Assembly (NCBI GenBank): GCA_017534745.1
Contig: JAFXVX010000015.1
Location: forward strand, 62,001-126,000
DNA: 64,000 nt
From: Bacteroidales bacterium
GTDB lineage: Bacteria; Bacteroidota; Bacteroidia; Bacteroidales; UBA932
Reading direction: 5' to 3'
The translations under genes and the position numbers were made by a program. The notes beneath the pieces were generated by a model that was given only the letters and a program-made list of their open reading frames with translations, made no database searches and was not told the DNA's origin. Shown here piece after piece: positions 25,557 through 34,538 of the stretch (the stretch's first letter is position 1; every line of letters begins with the position of its first letter).

Positions 25557-26399
25557 TTACTGATCCTCTATCTCTTTGGGAGTATCCGGACCATATAAAG
25601 TCTTAGCATTCTGTCGGGTGACCACACTCTGACCCAACTGCTTTTCAAGTTCCCGCCGGGCGGTAGCGGCAACCTTTCCGCCACGCTTGGCAACGGATTT
25701 TTGTTCTGTGAAACCCTTAGGGTCAACTTTCTGAGAGAGTTCGGTGGCGGCTACTTCCGCAAGCGTATTCAGTGCGCTCTCCGTTCTTGTCATATGGTCA
25801 CGAAGATTCTCCTTCTTCAAGCCTTTGAAGTTCTTGTATTGACGAGTTGTCATCCCTGACCATTCTTGAGTGATGATATCGGTAAGAGTGGCGTACTGCT
25901 GGCCGGATACCCCAGTTCTTTGCCATTCGTCCGTGAGGGCCTTGCGAGCATCTTTGCCCTTCATGCGCTCATTAATCCACGCTTCCGAGTATCCGAGACG
26001 GCGATAGTATTCATAGCCCCGGTCTATGGCCTTTTCCGGATCTTGCATTTCATCAATGCGTTCGCTTGCGACCTGCGCCATCCACTGCTTGAATGGTTCA
26101 GCCTTAGGAGAAGGGATAGATTGAATCAAACGGAATAGTTGCTGTTGATCCGCCACATCTGTTTGCCTTCTCTTGCCATCAGAAGCAACCATTTTGAAAG
26201 TGTTACAATTTGTAACGGTTTCATTTCCCTCGTCTTTGAGGCGTTTTTTAAGTACACGCCAATATAATGCCGGATCTTTACTATTTGTTAGTACGGCAAT
26301 CACATCAACAATAGAGAAGTACCACTTTTCTTCTTCCTCGCTCCAAGCAGTTCTTATTGTTTTGTCTCCAAATAGCTGGAGAGCTTCCTTCTGACTCAT
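25557..26399 (-). CDS. BRO-family (phage antirepressor-like / DinD-like) protein
   Basis: A 280-residue protein. The N-terminal part (KTIRTAWSEEEEKWYFSIVD, then VIAVLTNSKDPALYWRVLKK) is a BRO-N domain as found in phage antirepressors; the central part (AINERMKG-like SEAWINERMKGKDARKALTD) and the layout agree with DNA-damage-inducible protein D-like genes. The frame is open 16 codons upstream, but the ATG at 26399 gives the usual N-terminus. The gene stands alone beside a tRNA gene and is more AT-rich than its neighbours, which suggests acquisition by transfer. It probably binds DNA; its target is not known. Confidence 0.83.
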   Translation of the reverse strand: MSQKEALQLFGDKTIRTAWSEEEEKWYFSIVDVIAVLTNSKDPALYWRVLKKRLKDEGNETVTNCNTFKMVASDGKRRQTDVADQQQLFRLIQSIPSPKAEPFKQWMAQVASERIDEMQDPEKAIDRGYEYYRRLGYSEAWINERMKGKDARKALTDEWQRTGVSGQQYATLTDIITQEWSGMTTRQYKNFKGLKKENLRDHMTRTESALNTLAEVAATELSQKVDPKGFTEQKSVAKRGGKVAATARRELEKQLGQSVVTRQNAKTLYGPDTPKEIEDQ

Positions 26400-26505
26400 A
26401 CAAATATCGTTTTCTACGAAGGTACAAAAGAGATTCTTCTGTTGCAAGAGAAGAATGATAGGGATCAGGTTAAAATATCATGGTTATGGCCTTCGAAGTT
26501 TTTGC

Positions 26506-26513
26506 TATATTTG
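26506..26513 (+). promoter_or_regulatory. promoter -7 box placed almost at the start codon
   Basis: TATATTTG fits TAnnTTTG exactly and ends four bases before the ATG at 26518. If used, the transcript would begin at or next to the start codon and have no leader. Confidence 0.5.
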
Positions 26514-26517
26514 CGGT

Positions 26518-27723
26518 ATGCGAAGGATACCTATTATAATAATATTGTTGCTGTTAGCGTGTGAGACGATGTTCGGACAGGAGGGGTTGGAGAATGTCGT
26601 GAGAGGGGTGGTGATGGATGCGTCGGACGGTAAGGCGGTGGCGGCGGTGAGCGTGGTGGTGCCTGGGCAGAAATATGCGACCGTGACCAATGAAGACGGT
26701 ACTTTCGTTATAAAGTCCAGCAAGCCCATCTCTGAGCTCAGGTTCACGCGGCTTGGTTATTTCGATGTGTTGAAGAAGGTGGGGCAGGGGAAAGTTTCAG
26801 TGAAAATGACCCCCATTGCTTATCCACTTCAGGAGGCATCAATAGTGACCGGTGATCCGAAGGAGATTGTACAGGCGGCAATGAGGCGTATCCGCGACAA
26901 TTATGCGTCCTCTCCGGAACTTCTTCGCTGCTTCTACAGGGAAACCCTGCAGAAGCGACAGCGCTATATCAGTGTCTGCGAGGCGGTTGCCCGTATCTAC
27001 AAGGCGCCGTATTACATTCCGAACCATCGTGCTGACCGTAGCGCCCTTGAAAAGAGCCGTGTGATAATGAGCCAGCGCAGGGGAGACACGCTTAGTGTGA
27101 AGATGATGGGAGGTCCGACCATCGCTGTCACTTTTGACGCCGTCAAGAACAGGGATCTCCTTTTTGACGACCTGCAGTATTACTCCCTGAAACTGGAATC
27201 TCCTGAATACATCGCCGACCGTCTGCAGTTCGTCATTAGCTTCACTCCGGCCATAGACCTTGAGTACGCCCTTTATCACGGCAAACTCTTTATTGACCGC
27301 GAGACTCTGACTTTCAGCAGGATAGAATTGTCACTGGATATGAGTGATCTCTCCAAGGCGACCAGGGTTATGCTTGTGCGTAAACCCGTCGGCCTTCGAT
27401 TCACTCCGAAGGAGCAGTCGTTTGTCATCAATTACCGTTCGGAGGACGGCTGTACGAGGATGGATTACCTGCGCTCATCCATGGCTTTCAACTGCGACTG
27501 GAAAAAGCGCCTTATCGCCACCAGTTACACGTTGGTCAACGAACTTGTTGTCACTGACATCATCGCACCGGCAGAGCCTATTGCCGGAAGCGATGTGTTC
27601 AAAGTCAGTGATGTGCTCGATGACAAGGCTCCCTTGTTCAGAGATCCGGATTTTTGGATGGATTACAACATTATAGAGCCTTCCGAGAGCCTGGAGCACG
27701 CGGTATCCCGTCTGAAGAAGTAG
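26518..27723 (+). CDS. secreted protein with carboxypeptidase-type regulatory domain
   Basis: A 401-residue protein with a signal peptide (MRRIPIIIILLLLACETMFG). Residues about 28-105 are a CarboxypepD_reg-like beta-sandwich (VRGVVMDASDGKAVAAVSVV through GQGKVSVKMTP), the same module that starts SusC-type receptors. The remaining 300 residues match the pattern of Bacteroidetes secreted proteins of unknown role that carry this domain without a barrel (CFYRETLQKRQRYISVCEAV). The frame is open 21 codons upstream, but the ATG at 26518 gives the signal peptide. It is likely periplasmic or outer-membrane associated. Confidence 0.83.
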   Translation: MRRIPIIIILLLLACETMFGQEGLENVVRGVVMDASDGKAVAAVSVVVPGQKYATVTNEDGTFVIKSSKPISELRFTRLGYFDVLKKVGQGKVSVKMTPIAYPLQEASIVTGDPKEIVQAAMRRIRDNYASSPELLRCFYRETLQKRQRYISVCEAVARIYKAPYYIPNHRADRSALEKSRVIMSQRRGDTLSVKMMGGPTIAVTFDAVKNRDLLFDDLQYYSLKLESPEYIADRLQFVISFTPAIDLEYALYHGKLFIDRETLTFSRIELSLDMSDLSKATRVMLVRKPVGLRFTPKEQSFVINYRSEDGCTRMDYLRSSMAFNCDWKKRLIATSYTLVNELVVTDIIAPAEPIAGSDVFKVSDVLDDKAPLFRDPDFWMDYNIIEPSESLEHAVSRLKK

Positions 27724-27741
27724 AAGCGGTTCACAGAGTCC

Positions 27742-27772
27742 TTGGCGGGTTGAAATTTAATACGTAACTTTG
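27742..27772 (+). promoter_or_regulatory. promoter of the glycosyltransferase/phosphatase pair
   Basis: TTG at 27742-27744 and TAACTTTG at 27765-27772 are 20 bases apart, a good fit to the Bacteroidetes -33/-7 promoter, 19 bases before the ATG at 27792. Confidence 0.6.
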
Positions 27773-27791
27773 GCGGAAGACAGATGCACTG

Positions 27792-28793
27792 ATGAAAGAA
27801 AGCCCTTCCGTTTCTGTAATTGTACCCGTTTACAATGCAGAAAAATATATAAGAAGGTGCTGCGAGAGCATTTTTTCGCAGACCTATGAAAACCTTGAAG
27901 TCGTCATAGTCAATGACGGCTCTACCGACACTTCGATTGATATTGTCCGCGAGATTCTCGACGAGGAGTTCTCTCACATGAAGTCCAAAGTCAGGATCAT
28001 TGACCAGGAGAACCAGGGTTCTCCGGTCGCCCGCCGCACCGGGATCGTCAGTGCCACAGGCGAGTACATCATCCAGTTCGACTCCGATGACTGGGTGTCG
28101 GAGAGGATGATTGAAAAGATGGTGGACGCTGCCGTCAGGGAGGAAGCGGATGTCGTGATTTGCAAATACTACAACGTCTATAAATCCTGGATAATCCCGC
28201 GTCGCGAAAAGCGTTTCCCGGACAGCATCTCCATGCTGGACTCCCTTTTCTCGCACCGGCATTTCCGCGCCTATTTGTGGAATAAACTGGCCCGAAGGGA
28301 ACTGTTCACTAAAAAAGATTTCCTCTTCCCCCGCTACCCAATGTGCGAGGACATGGTCATCACGGCCCAGCTTCTGCTCAACGCGGATAAGATTGTTTAT
28401 ATCAACGACAGGCTTTATTATTACAGGAAGACCAACACCGCCTCTATCTCCAAGGAGAGCCGGACCAAACGCGATAAGGATGTCCTCCTCAACAAGATAG
28501 ACCTGTGGGATTTCCTCGAAAAAGGCGGAAACAATCCTCTGGATCCAATCCGTGAGAATTACCTTCTCCAGCTGGGCTGGATAGCCTACGACTGCAATCA
28601 TTACGAATTGCTCGACAGCCGTCCGGACCTGTTGGACGCTATCAAGGCAATTCCGCTAAATCCCAAGTACAGCCTTCCACTCAAAGACCAGGTCAGGCTC
28701 AAGGAACGCATGCGTGCGTACGAGGAGTACAGAGAGACTGGCGATGAGGCTCTGATACCGCGGTTCCAGGTGAATATTAAAGAACGACACTGA
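27792..28793 (+). CDS. family 2 glycosyltransferase
   Basis: A 333-residue cytoplasmic enzyme of the GT-A fold. The N-terminus SVSVIVPVYNAEKYIRRCCE, VVIVNDGSTD near residue 40 and the metal-binding motif FDSDDW near residue 99 identify GT2. The acceptor-binding half contains MCEDMVITAQLLLNADKIVY, with an ED motif. It probably transfers a sugar to a surface glycan, but donor and acceptor cannot be read from the sequence. The following phosphatase gene begins six bases later. Confidence 0.92.
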   Translation: MKESPSVSVIVPVYNAEKYIRRCCESIFSQTYENLEVVIVNDGSTDTSIDIVREILDEEFSHMKSKVRIIDQENQGSPVARRTGIVSATGEYIIQFDSDDWVSERMIEKMVDAAVREEADVVICKYYNVYKSWIIPRREKRFPDSISMLDSLFSHRHFRAYLWNKLARRELFTKKDFLFPRYPMCEDMVITAQLLLNADKIVYINDRLYYYRKTNTASISKESRTKRDKDVLLNKIDLWDFLEKGGNNPLDPIRENYLLQLGWIAYDCNHYELLDSRPDLLDAIKAIPLNPKYSLPLKDQVRLKERMRAYEEYRETGDEALIPRFQVNIKERH

Positions 28794-28799
28794 TTCAAG

Positions 28800-30062
28800 A
28801 TGACTCTGTTTGCTATTATTCTCCAGATTGCCCTGGATGTTTTCATGAGTGACCCGAACCTGTCCGCCGGCAGCCTTTGCGGATATCATCCGCAGGACAC
28901 TCTGGTGAGTGCCGCTCCGAAGGGTTATAAACCGTTTTACATCAGCCATATAGCCCGGCATGGAAGCCGCTATATCTCCAGCAGCGGCTCCGACTGCTTT
29001 GATGTGGTGGATACCCTGGCCCTGTATGCTGATAAAGGTCTGCTCTCGGAAACGGGACTGTCCATGCTGGAAGACCTCAGGATGCTTTACGGCATCTCGA
29101 AAGACCATTTCGGCGCCCTCACCGAGCTTGGAGCAAGGGAGCACAGGGATATTTGCTCAAGGATGGTACGCCACTACCCTGAAGTCTTCACTGGACAGAG
29201 GCGCCGCGAAATTACAGCCTACTCCACGGAATCACCAAGAGTGATTGCGAGCATGGAGGCTTTCCTTGGGGAGCTCGCCGTCAGGGAGCCCGGCCTTGAG
29301 GTGACTACTCACGAGACCTCATGGAAGAAAAAGGATCCGACCTCGCAGGAGGTGTGCGGGTTCTACATCCCTCGCGAGGACAGGGAGGATTTCAGACATA
29401 AAGAGAAGAATATCTCCATACATACCAAGGAACTCCGCAAAGGGTACGACCTAAAGGGATTCGAAAAAAGGATTTTCTCCGATCCCTCGAAAATCCATTC
29501 ACCGACAGTAAAATACGTCGCCAGGAACGGCTTCAAATGCTTTAAGACCGGCTGCGTCACGGATCCGGAGACGATGCCCGGTCCCGGGAAATATTTCACG
29601 GCAGGAGAGCTTTACTATCTCTGGTTGTCAGGTAATCTCCACTGGGCCAGATATCTCCGCTCCCCGGGCTACGAAAGCCCCTTCACGAAGGCCTACGGTG
29701 GAGGTATCCTTGCGAAAATAGTGGAGGATGCGGACAAGGCTCTGGCGGCGGGCTCGCCGGAGGCAGCTACGTTCCGTTTCAGCCACGATTCATACCTGCT
29801 TCCTGTGATGGCTTCCATCCCGTTCGAAGGGACTTACCTCGAATGTGATGAGAAAGAAACTGCGGAGTTTTTCCAGGACTACCGCTACGTATGCCCGGCC
29901 TGCAATGTCCAGATTATATTCTACCGCAAGGGAGATAAAGAGAAGGGGAAAGTCCTCGTCAAGTTCCTTCTCAATGAAAAAGAGACCCTCATCCACGGCC
30001 TGAAGCCGGCCACAGGCGTCTATTACGACTGGGCGGCCGTGAAGAAGTTCTGGAAGATGTAG
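28800..30062 (+). CDS. secreted histidine acid phosphatase (clade 2 / MINPP-like)
   Basis: A 420-residue protein with a short hydrophobic N-terminus (MTLFAIILQIALDVF) that may be a signal peptide. The histidine phosphatase motif ARHGSRY lies near residue 51 (nucleophile His), and FSHDSYLLPV near 327 supplies the HD proton donor of the clade-2 acid phosphatases. A large alpha domain separates the two. Such enzymes hydrolyse phosphate monoesters, including inositol phosphates; related gut Bacteroides proteins are phytases with an HAE motif instead of HD. It lies downstream of the glycosyltransferase in one transcript. Confidence 0.85.
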   Translation: MTLFAIILQIALDVFMSDPNLSAGSLCGYHPQDTLVSAAPKGYKPFYISHIARHGSRYISSSGSDCFDVVDTLALYADKGLLSETGLSMLEDLRMLYGISKDHFGALTELGAREHRDICSRMVRHYPEVFTGQRRREITAYSTESPRVIASMEAFLGELAVREPGLEVTTHETSWKKKDPTSQEVCGFYIPREDREDFRHKEKNISIHTKELRKGYDLKGFEKRIFSDPSKIHSPTVKYVARNGFKCFKTGCVTDPETMPGPGKYFTAGELYYLWLSGNLHWARYLRSPGYESPFTKAYGGGILAKIVEDADKALAAGSPEAATFRFSHDSYLLPVMASIPFEGTYLECDEKETAEFFQDYRYVCPACNVQIIFYRKGDKEKGKVLVKFLLNEKETLIHGLKPATGVYYDWAAVKKFWKM

Positions 30063-30069
30063 GTTTCCG

Positions 30070-31854
30070 CTATTTCGAATAGAAATCCTTCAGTACATAG
30101 AAGGCCTGCTTCCGGCGGCCCTGCTCATCGACGAGTCCCTTGCGGTTGAACTCGTCCTGGATGCCGATAAGCGGCCGCTTCGGCGAGCGGAAATCCTTTA
30201 GGATCCACGGGCTGAACCCGGAGATTCCGGGCAGCCGCATCAGCATCCGGATGTTCTTCTCATACAGAAGCGCCTGATACTCTTCGGTGAACTTGGTGTC
30301 GCCGTGGAGGCCATAGCGCGCACCTCCTCCGAACTCGCTGATAAAGACGGGCTTGCCGGCAGGGATAGTCCACTTGACTGAATCGCAGTCCGCCGGGAGA
30401 CCGTCGTACCAGCCCTCGTACTGGTTGAAACTTATAATGTCCGTAAGAGAGATAAGGTCGTCTTCGACAACGGCGTGGTTTTTCTCCGCCCATTTCTTTT
30501 CAATGGCGGCGCTAACGAGCCTTGTCGGGTCCTCCGCCCTTGCCTTTTCGATAAGGCGGCGGAGGAAGGCGAGCCTCTCGGGGATGCGGGGTGTCTCGTT
30601 GGCCACGGACCAGATGATAGTCGCGGCGCGGTTGCGGTCGCGGCCGATCATCTCCATCAGCTGGTTTTCCGCATTGGCGTAGGTCTCTTCCGAGGTCCAG
30701 TCGACGTTCCAGTAGCAGGGGATTTCCTCCCAGAGGAGAAATCCCATCTGCTCGGCGAGGCGCACCATCTGCTCGCTGTGGGGGTAGTGCGCGAGGCGGA
30801 GGAAATTGCAGCCGAGGTCCTTAGCCGTCTCCAGCAGGGCGCGGACATCCTCCTCGTTACGGCAACGGCCGGGATTGGGACTGATGGTCTCGTCGTGGAC
30901 GGATATTCCCTTGAGGAAAACAGGTTTGTCGTTGAGGAGAATCTTGTCTCCTTCAACGCGAATGGTGCGGAATCCGACCTTGTCCGAAATCTTGTCGTCA
31001 CCGCAGCTTATTATAATATCGTATAGCCGTGGATTCTCAGGCGACCAGCGCTCGGGGGATTTTTTCGGGGTGAAGGAGAAGGAGACGCTCTCGCCACTCC
31101 GGGGCTCGGAATGACAAATGGTCTTGCGTAGCTTAAGCTCGGGGATTTCCACGGTCACGGGGGCGCTGCCGCCGTCGGGGAAGACCTCGACGTCAATGGA
31201 GGATCCGTCGAAGCGGATGCGGTAGTCCTTGATGAACACCTCGGGGACGCTCACAAGAAGGACATCGCGGGTGATGCCGCCGTAGTTCCACCAGTCGTAG
31301 TTGACGGTCGGGACTTCGGACTCTCCGCGGGCGTTGTTGACATAGACTACGAGGCTGTTCCCACCATCCTTAAGCACGTCGGTCACTTCGAACCAGAACG
31401 GAGTGAATCCGCCCTTGTGCTCTCCGAGAATCTCATTGTTGAGTCCTACCACGCACTTATAGTTGATCGCACCGAAATAAAGGAACCACCGCTTCCCCGG
31501 AACCCGCTGGAAATCCAGGGTCCTGCGGTACCACATCCCGCCCTCATAGTAATAGAGTTTCTCGGCCTGGGAGTTCCAGTCGCCCGGGACCCGGAGGGTC
31601 GGCGCCGCGTCGAAGTCGTATTCAATTTTGGAATTGACTTCCTGGAAGAAATGCCTGTCTGCAAAAAACCTTGCGTGGGGTTTAAGCAGAGTCATGTGAT
31701 ACTTGTAAATCCCCGTATCCATCGGATCGGGGATATAGTTCCACTGCCCGCCCAGCGAACGGCAGTCGCGGCCGTCCGTCAGGGTGAAGGCCCCTGCGGA
31801 AATCGCGGCGCAGAAAATAATTGACAGCGCGGCGAGAATTCGTTTTATTGCCAT
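30070..31854 (-). CDS. glycoside hydrolase family 2, beta-glucuronidase-like
   Basis: A 594-residue secreted enzyme (signal peptide MAIKRILAALSIIFCAAISA). It has the three GH2 domains: sugar-binding sandwich (about 25-190), Ig-like (190-300) and TIM barrel (300-594). The acid/base Glu is in SVANETP near residue 418 and the nucleophile Glu in ISEFGGG near 506. Near residue 569 it has NRKG, matching the N-x-K motif that binds the carboxylate in beta-glucuronidases, and its length fits that group. In the Ig-like domain CHSEPRSGES is encoded by an in-frame copy of a dispersed repeat. It is the last gene of the PUL, and its start overlaps the end of the propeller gene. Confidence 0.88.
   Translation of the reverse strand: MAIKRILAALSIIFCAAISAGAFTLTDGRDCRSLGGQWNYIPDPMDTGIYKYHMTLLKPHARFFADRHFFQEVNSKIEYDFDAAPTLRVPGDWNSQAEKLYYYEGGMWYRRTLDFQRVPGKRWFLYFGAINYKCVVGLNNEILGEHKGGFTPFWFEVTDVLKDGGNSLVVYVNNARGESEVPTVNYDWWNYGGITRDVLLVSVPEVFIKDYRIRFDGSSIDVEVFPDGGSAPVTVEIPELKLRKTICHSEPRSGESVSFSFTPKKSPERWSPENPRLYDIIISCGDDKISDKVGFRTIRVEGDKILLNDKPVFLKGISVHDETISPNPGRCRNEEDVRALLETAKDLGCNFLRLAHYPHSEQMVRLAEQMGFLLWEEIPCYWNVDWTSEETYANAENQLMEMIGRDRNRAATIIWSVANETPRIPERLAFLRRLIEKARAEDPTRLVSAAIEKKWAEKNHAVVEDDLISLTDIISFNQYEGWYDGLPADCDSVKWTIPAGKPVFISEFGGGARYGLHGDTKFTEEYQALLYEKNIRMLMRLPGISGFSPWILKDFRSPKRPLIGIQDEFNRKGLVDEQGRRKQAFYVLKDFYSK
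31087..31116 (-). repeat. dispersed repeat element, copy C, inside a coding sequence
   Basis: On the minus strand the element TGTCATTCCGAGCCCCGGAG and the ten bases after it read in frame as CHSEPRSGES within the GH2 gene. It is related to copies A (14661) and B (39272), sharing GTCATT-CGA at the start. Confidence 0.6.
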
Positions 31855-33101
31855 TTTACTTCCGAAATGTACACCTGACGCGTTCCTTCGTGGACGGAGT
31901 TGAATGCAATCTGGCTTCCATCAGGGCGCCATCTGGCGTGAAGGTCGCACCTGGAGTACTGTTCCTGATACTCTTCAGGTACAAAGTATGTGCCCAGGGA
32001 CCGCACCGCTTCGTCCTCGACGCGAATGAGTACAAAGTTACGCTCTTTATTGGAATTCCAATAGCCGTCGGAGCAAAGGAATTTTCCGTTGGGCGAGAAT
32101 ACCAGATGCCCGTCCCAGTCGAGAAGACCTGGCGCCAGATGGCGCACCTTGTCCTCCTCGCCGACCTTGAAGATGGTGTGGGCCCAGCATTTTCCTGCAT
32201 TCCAGCGGGCTGTGACTGCGATTGTCTCGTCGTCGAGCCAGTTGAAATGGGAGCCTTCCCATCCGTCGGGATAGCAGCGGCGGAGGTTGTTTCCATCGAT
32301 ATCAATGGTGAATGCCGACGTGCGCCATGCTTTCACATGTCCGAACTTTTCTACCTGCTCGTCAAGATTCTCGACTGTCCTTGCAAGGAAGAATATCTTC
32401 TTCGCATTCTTACTCAGCACCGTATGGCAGAAATATGCGAGTCCTTTCGGATCCTCTATCTGGGTCATCTGGGCCGCCGCATCACGGACGGAAAGTATAA
32501 GGCGCCCTTCGCCGGTGCGCAGATCCACTACCCACAAGCCGTCGCTGTCCGGCCAGATGTCGTCGCGGAGCGGATCCTGGCCCTGCCCTGCGTAGCCGTA
32601 GTCGGGCCTGCAGAGGCGAAGCCTGGCGTAGTTGACCGAGACGGCTTTAGTGCCGTCTTTCGACACGGCGCTGACCGGGTAGGGGATTATCCGTTCGGCC
32701 CCTGTCTTCCAGTTGTACACGACGGAGACGAATTTTCCGTCGCGGCAGTCATTGTAGATGCATGCCCCGTCCTCCCATGGAAGCCAGTGGAACATCGCGG
32801 CCTCCTGGAAATTCCAGCAGAGTGTTTTTCCTATGGGGATTAGTTTGTTGCCGTCCTGAAGGTCCACAAGGGCCAGCGTCGCAGCCTCTCCTTCCTCGGG
32901 GACACGACCGTTGATGTCGGTCTCCAGCACGGCGAGGTAACGGCCGTCCGGGCTCCAGGCGTTGATGCCGAAATAATTGGCCATGAAATGGTCGTGAGGG
33001 GTGCTTGTCACGGCATACGGTTCGCCGACCTCAGGGAACTCCGGGAGCTTTTCGCGGCAGGCTGCCAGAAGCACCAGGGCAATAAGAAGGTAACGTCTCA
33101 T
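31845..33101 (-). CDS. beta-propeller lipoprotein, possible glycan-active enzyme
   Basis: A 418-residue lipoprotein with lipobox LLAAC near residue 15. It is built from TolB/WD40-like repeats (INAWSPDGRYLAVLE; VSAVSKDGTKAVSVN; LVFSPNGKFLCSD; ARWRPDGSQIAFNS). Some seven-bladed propellers of this size are polysaccharide lyases acting on uronic acid polymers. The setting between a beta-glucuronidase-like GH2 and a GH39-like gene fits that, but I cannot name the family. Its ATG follows the GH39 stop without a gap (TAGATG), and its end overlaps the GH2 start, so translation is coupled. Confidence 0.72.
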   Translation of the reverse strand: MRRYLLIALVLLAACREKLPEFPEVGEPYAVTSTPHDHFMANYFGINAWSPDGRYLAVLETDINGRVPEEGEAATLALVDLQDGNKLIPIGKTLCWNFQEAAMFHWLPWEDGACIYNDCRDGKFVSVVYNWKTGAERIIPYPVSAVSKDGTKAVSVNYARLRLCRPDYGYAGQGQDPLRDDIWPDSDGLWVVDLRTGEGRLILSVRDAAAQMTQIEDPKGLAYFCHTVLSKNAKKIFFLARTVENLDEQVEKFGHVKAWRTSAFTIDIDGNNLRRCYPDGWEGSHFNWLDDETIAVTARWNAGKCWAHTIFKVGEEDKVRHLAPGLLDWDGHLVFSPNGKFLCSDGYWNSNKERNFVLIRVEDEAVRSLGTYFVPEEYQEQYSRCDLHARWRPDGSQIAFNSVHEGTRQVYISEVKWQ

Positions 33102-34526
33102 CTATTCTATCTCCAGCAGTGCAATGGAATTGTTCATCATCTCTACCACGACCTTGCCGTCTTCAGTGGGGAAGAGAGGTATCTCAGTGTAGATGTGCTC
33201 GTCGTCAGTAAGGTGGCAGTTAATCTTTTCTATTTTTTTCCCGGCAAGCGAAACTGTGACGTTGGCTACGTTGCAGGCATTGTTGTCGCCGTCGTAGCGG
33301 GTGAGCATGAGGACCGTGCGGCCGTCTTCTGCAGAGGCTATGGCATAGACGTCGTCAGAGCCTTCGACCTTGCTCGCGCAGGCGCTCCCGTGAAGTTTGC
33401 TCCATGCATAGAATGCATAATACAGGGGCATCCGCTTATCCGTCTGGTAGTCATAGAATCCACAGTAGGAGGTGCAGGGACGGAAGTCATAGTACATCAT
33501 CATATCGACCGGAGCCGCGTGGAGCGCCGACATCGTCGCCGCCGCGAAGGCCGCGCCTTTCATCGAGCGGCGGTTCTCCATATTGTAGCGCTCATAGGTC
33601 GAGCCGTCACCCGAACGGAACCTGCGGTAGTTCCATTCGTTGAGAATGAGCTCCGCATCCCCGTAGCCATACTGCTTCATCCAGTCCCGTATCATGTCGG
33701 CTTCCATAAGATAGACAGACGGTTCCGCTCCGTACTTATGCCAGGAGATGAAATCTATCGGGACCTTATTGTCCCTCATGTACTCGAAGAATTGCGGGAA
33801 GTAGGTCTTGACGCCCTGGATGCGGCAGTAGGAGGGGCCGCCTATCTTAAGGTCGGGAAAGCACTCTTTCAGGTGCTTCGCCGCGACCGCGTACATCTTG
33901 TGGAACTCCTCGATGGGAGCGCCCCAGGTGCGGGGCTCGGTCTTCCAGCGGCCGGAGCTCTGGTCGAGGTCGGCCTCGTTCCAGATTTCCCAGTAGCGGA
34001 TATTGTAATGGAATCCGTCCGCCCAACCCTCGTTGTAGTGCCTGATGACGTGTTCACAGATCTTTGCCCACTTCTTAAAGTCTTTCGGCGGGTAGATGTT
34101 GTACTTCGCACCTGTCTGATTCTCAATCGTCTGCCCGAGCCGGTAGAAAGGCTCGCTGCCCGAGTCTATGAGAGTCTTGATATACAGATCCGTCTCCCTG
34201 AAATCATAGGAAGAAGCCTTGTCGGGATCCTTGCAGAAGTCGGGGAAAACGTCGCTGATATCAACCACGTGATGCCCGTAGTATCCCTCTCCGGCGTCGT
34301 GGGTGCGGCTGAAAGGTATATCGAGAATCCGGAAATCCTTCATCTGCTCCCGGTCTCCCGGATACGGACCGTTGTTGACGGCGTTCATGGGTTTAAGGGG
34401 ACCGAGAATATCGGAAGGATCCACGGCCACGCTCACCTCCACCGAAGTGATGTCAGGCTGCACTTGTTCCTGCGCCCTGCAGACCGCCGGCGCCAGAAGC
34501 AAGATTCCTATAATCAGTCTTCTCAT
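33102..34526 (-). CDS. glycoside hydrolase, GH39-like (clan A)
   Basis: A 474-residue secreted enzyme (signal peptide MRRLIIGILLLAPAVCRAQ). The barrel carries YWEIWNEADL near residue 183 (acid/base Glu) and LILNEWNYRR near 295 (nucleophile Glu), the clan GH-A pattern, and a C-terminal beta-sandwich from about 390. The closest group I recognise is GH39, which includes beta-xylosidases and alpha-L-iduronidases. The latter would match the uronate theme of the neighbouring GH2. Substrate not decided from sequence. It lies 12 bases after the EEP lipoprotein gene. Confidence 0.75.
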   Translation of the reverse strand: MRRLIIGILLLAPAVCRAQEQVQPDITSVEVSVAVDPSDILGPLKPMNAVNNGPYPGDREQMKDFRILDIPFSRTHDAGEGYYGHHVVDISDVFPDFCKDPDKASSYDFRETDLYIKTLIDSGSEPFYRLGQTIENQTGAKYNIYPPKDFKKWAKICEHVIRHYNEGWADGFHYNIRYWEIWNEADLDQSSGRWKTEPRTWGAPIEEFHKMYAVAAKHLKECFPDLKIGGPSYCRIQGVKTYFPQFFEYMRDNKVPIDFISWHKYGAEPSVYLMEADMIRDWMKQYGYGDAELILNEWNYRRFRSGDGSTYERYNMENRRSMKGAAFAAATMSALHAAPVDMMMYYDFRPCTSYCGFYDYQTDKRMPLYYAFYAWSKLHGSACASKVEGSDDVYAIASAEDGRTVLMLTRYDGDNNACNVANVTVSLAGKKIEKINCHLTDDEHIYTEIPLFPTEDGKVVVEMMNNSIALLEIE

Positions 34527-34538
34527 GGCTTCGTCAGT

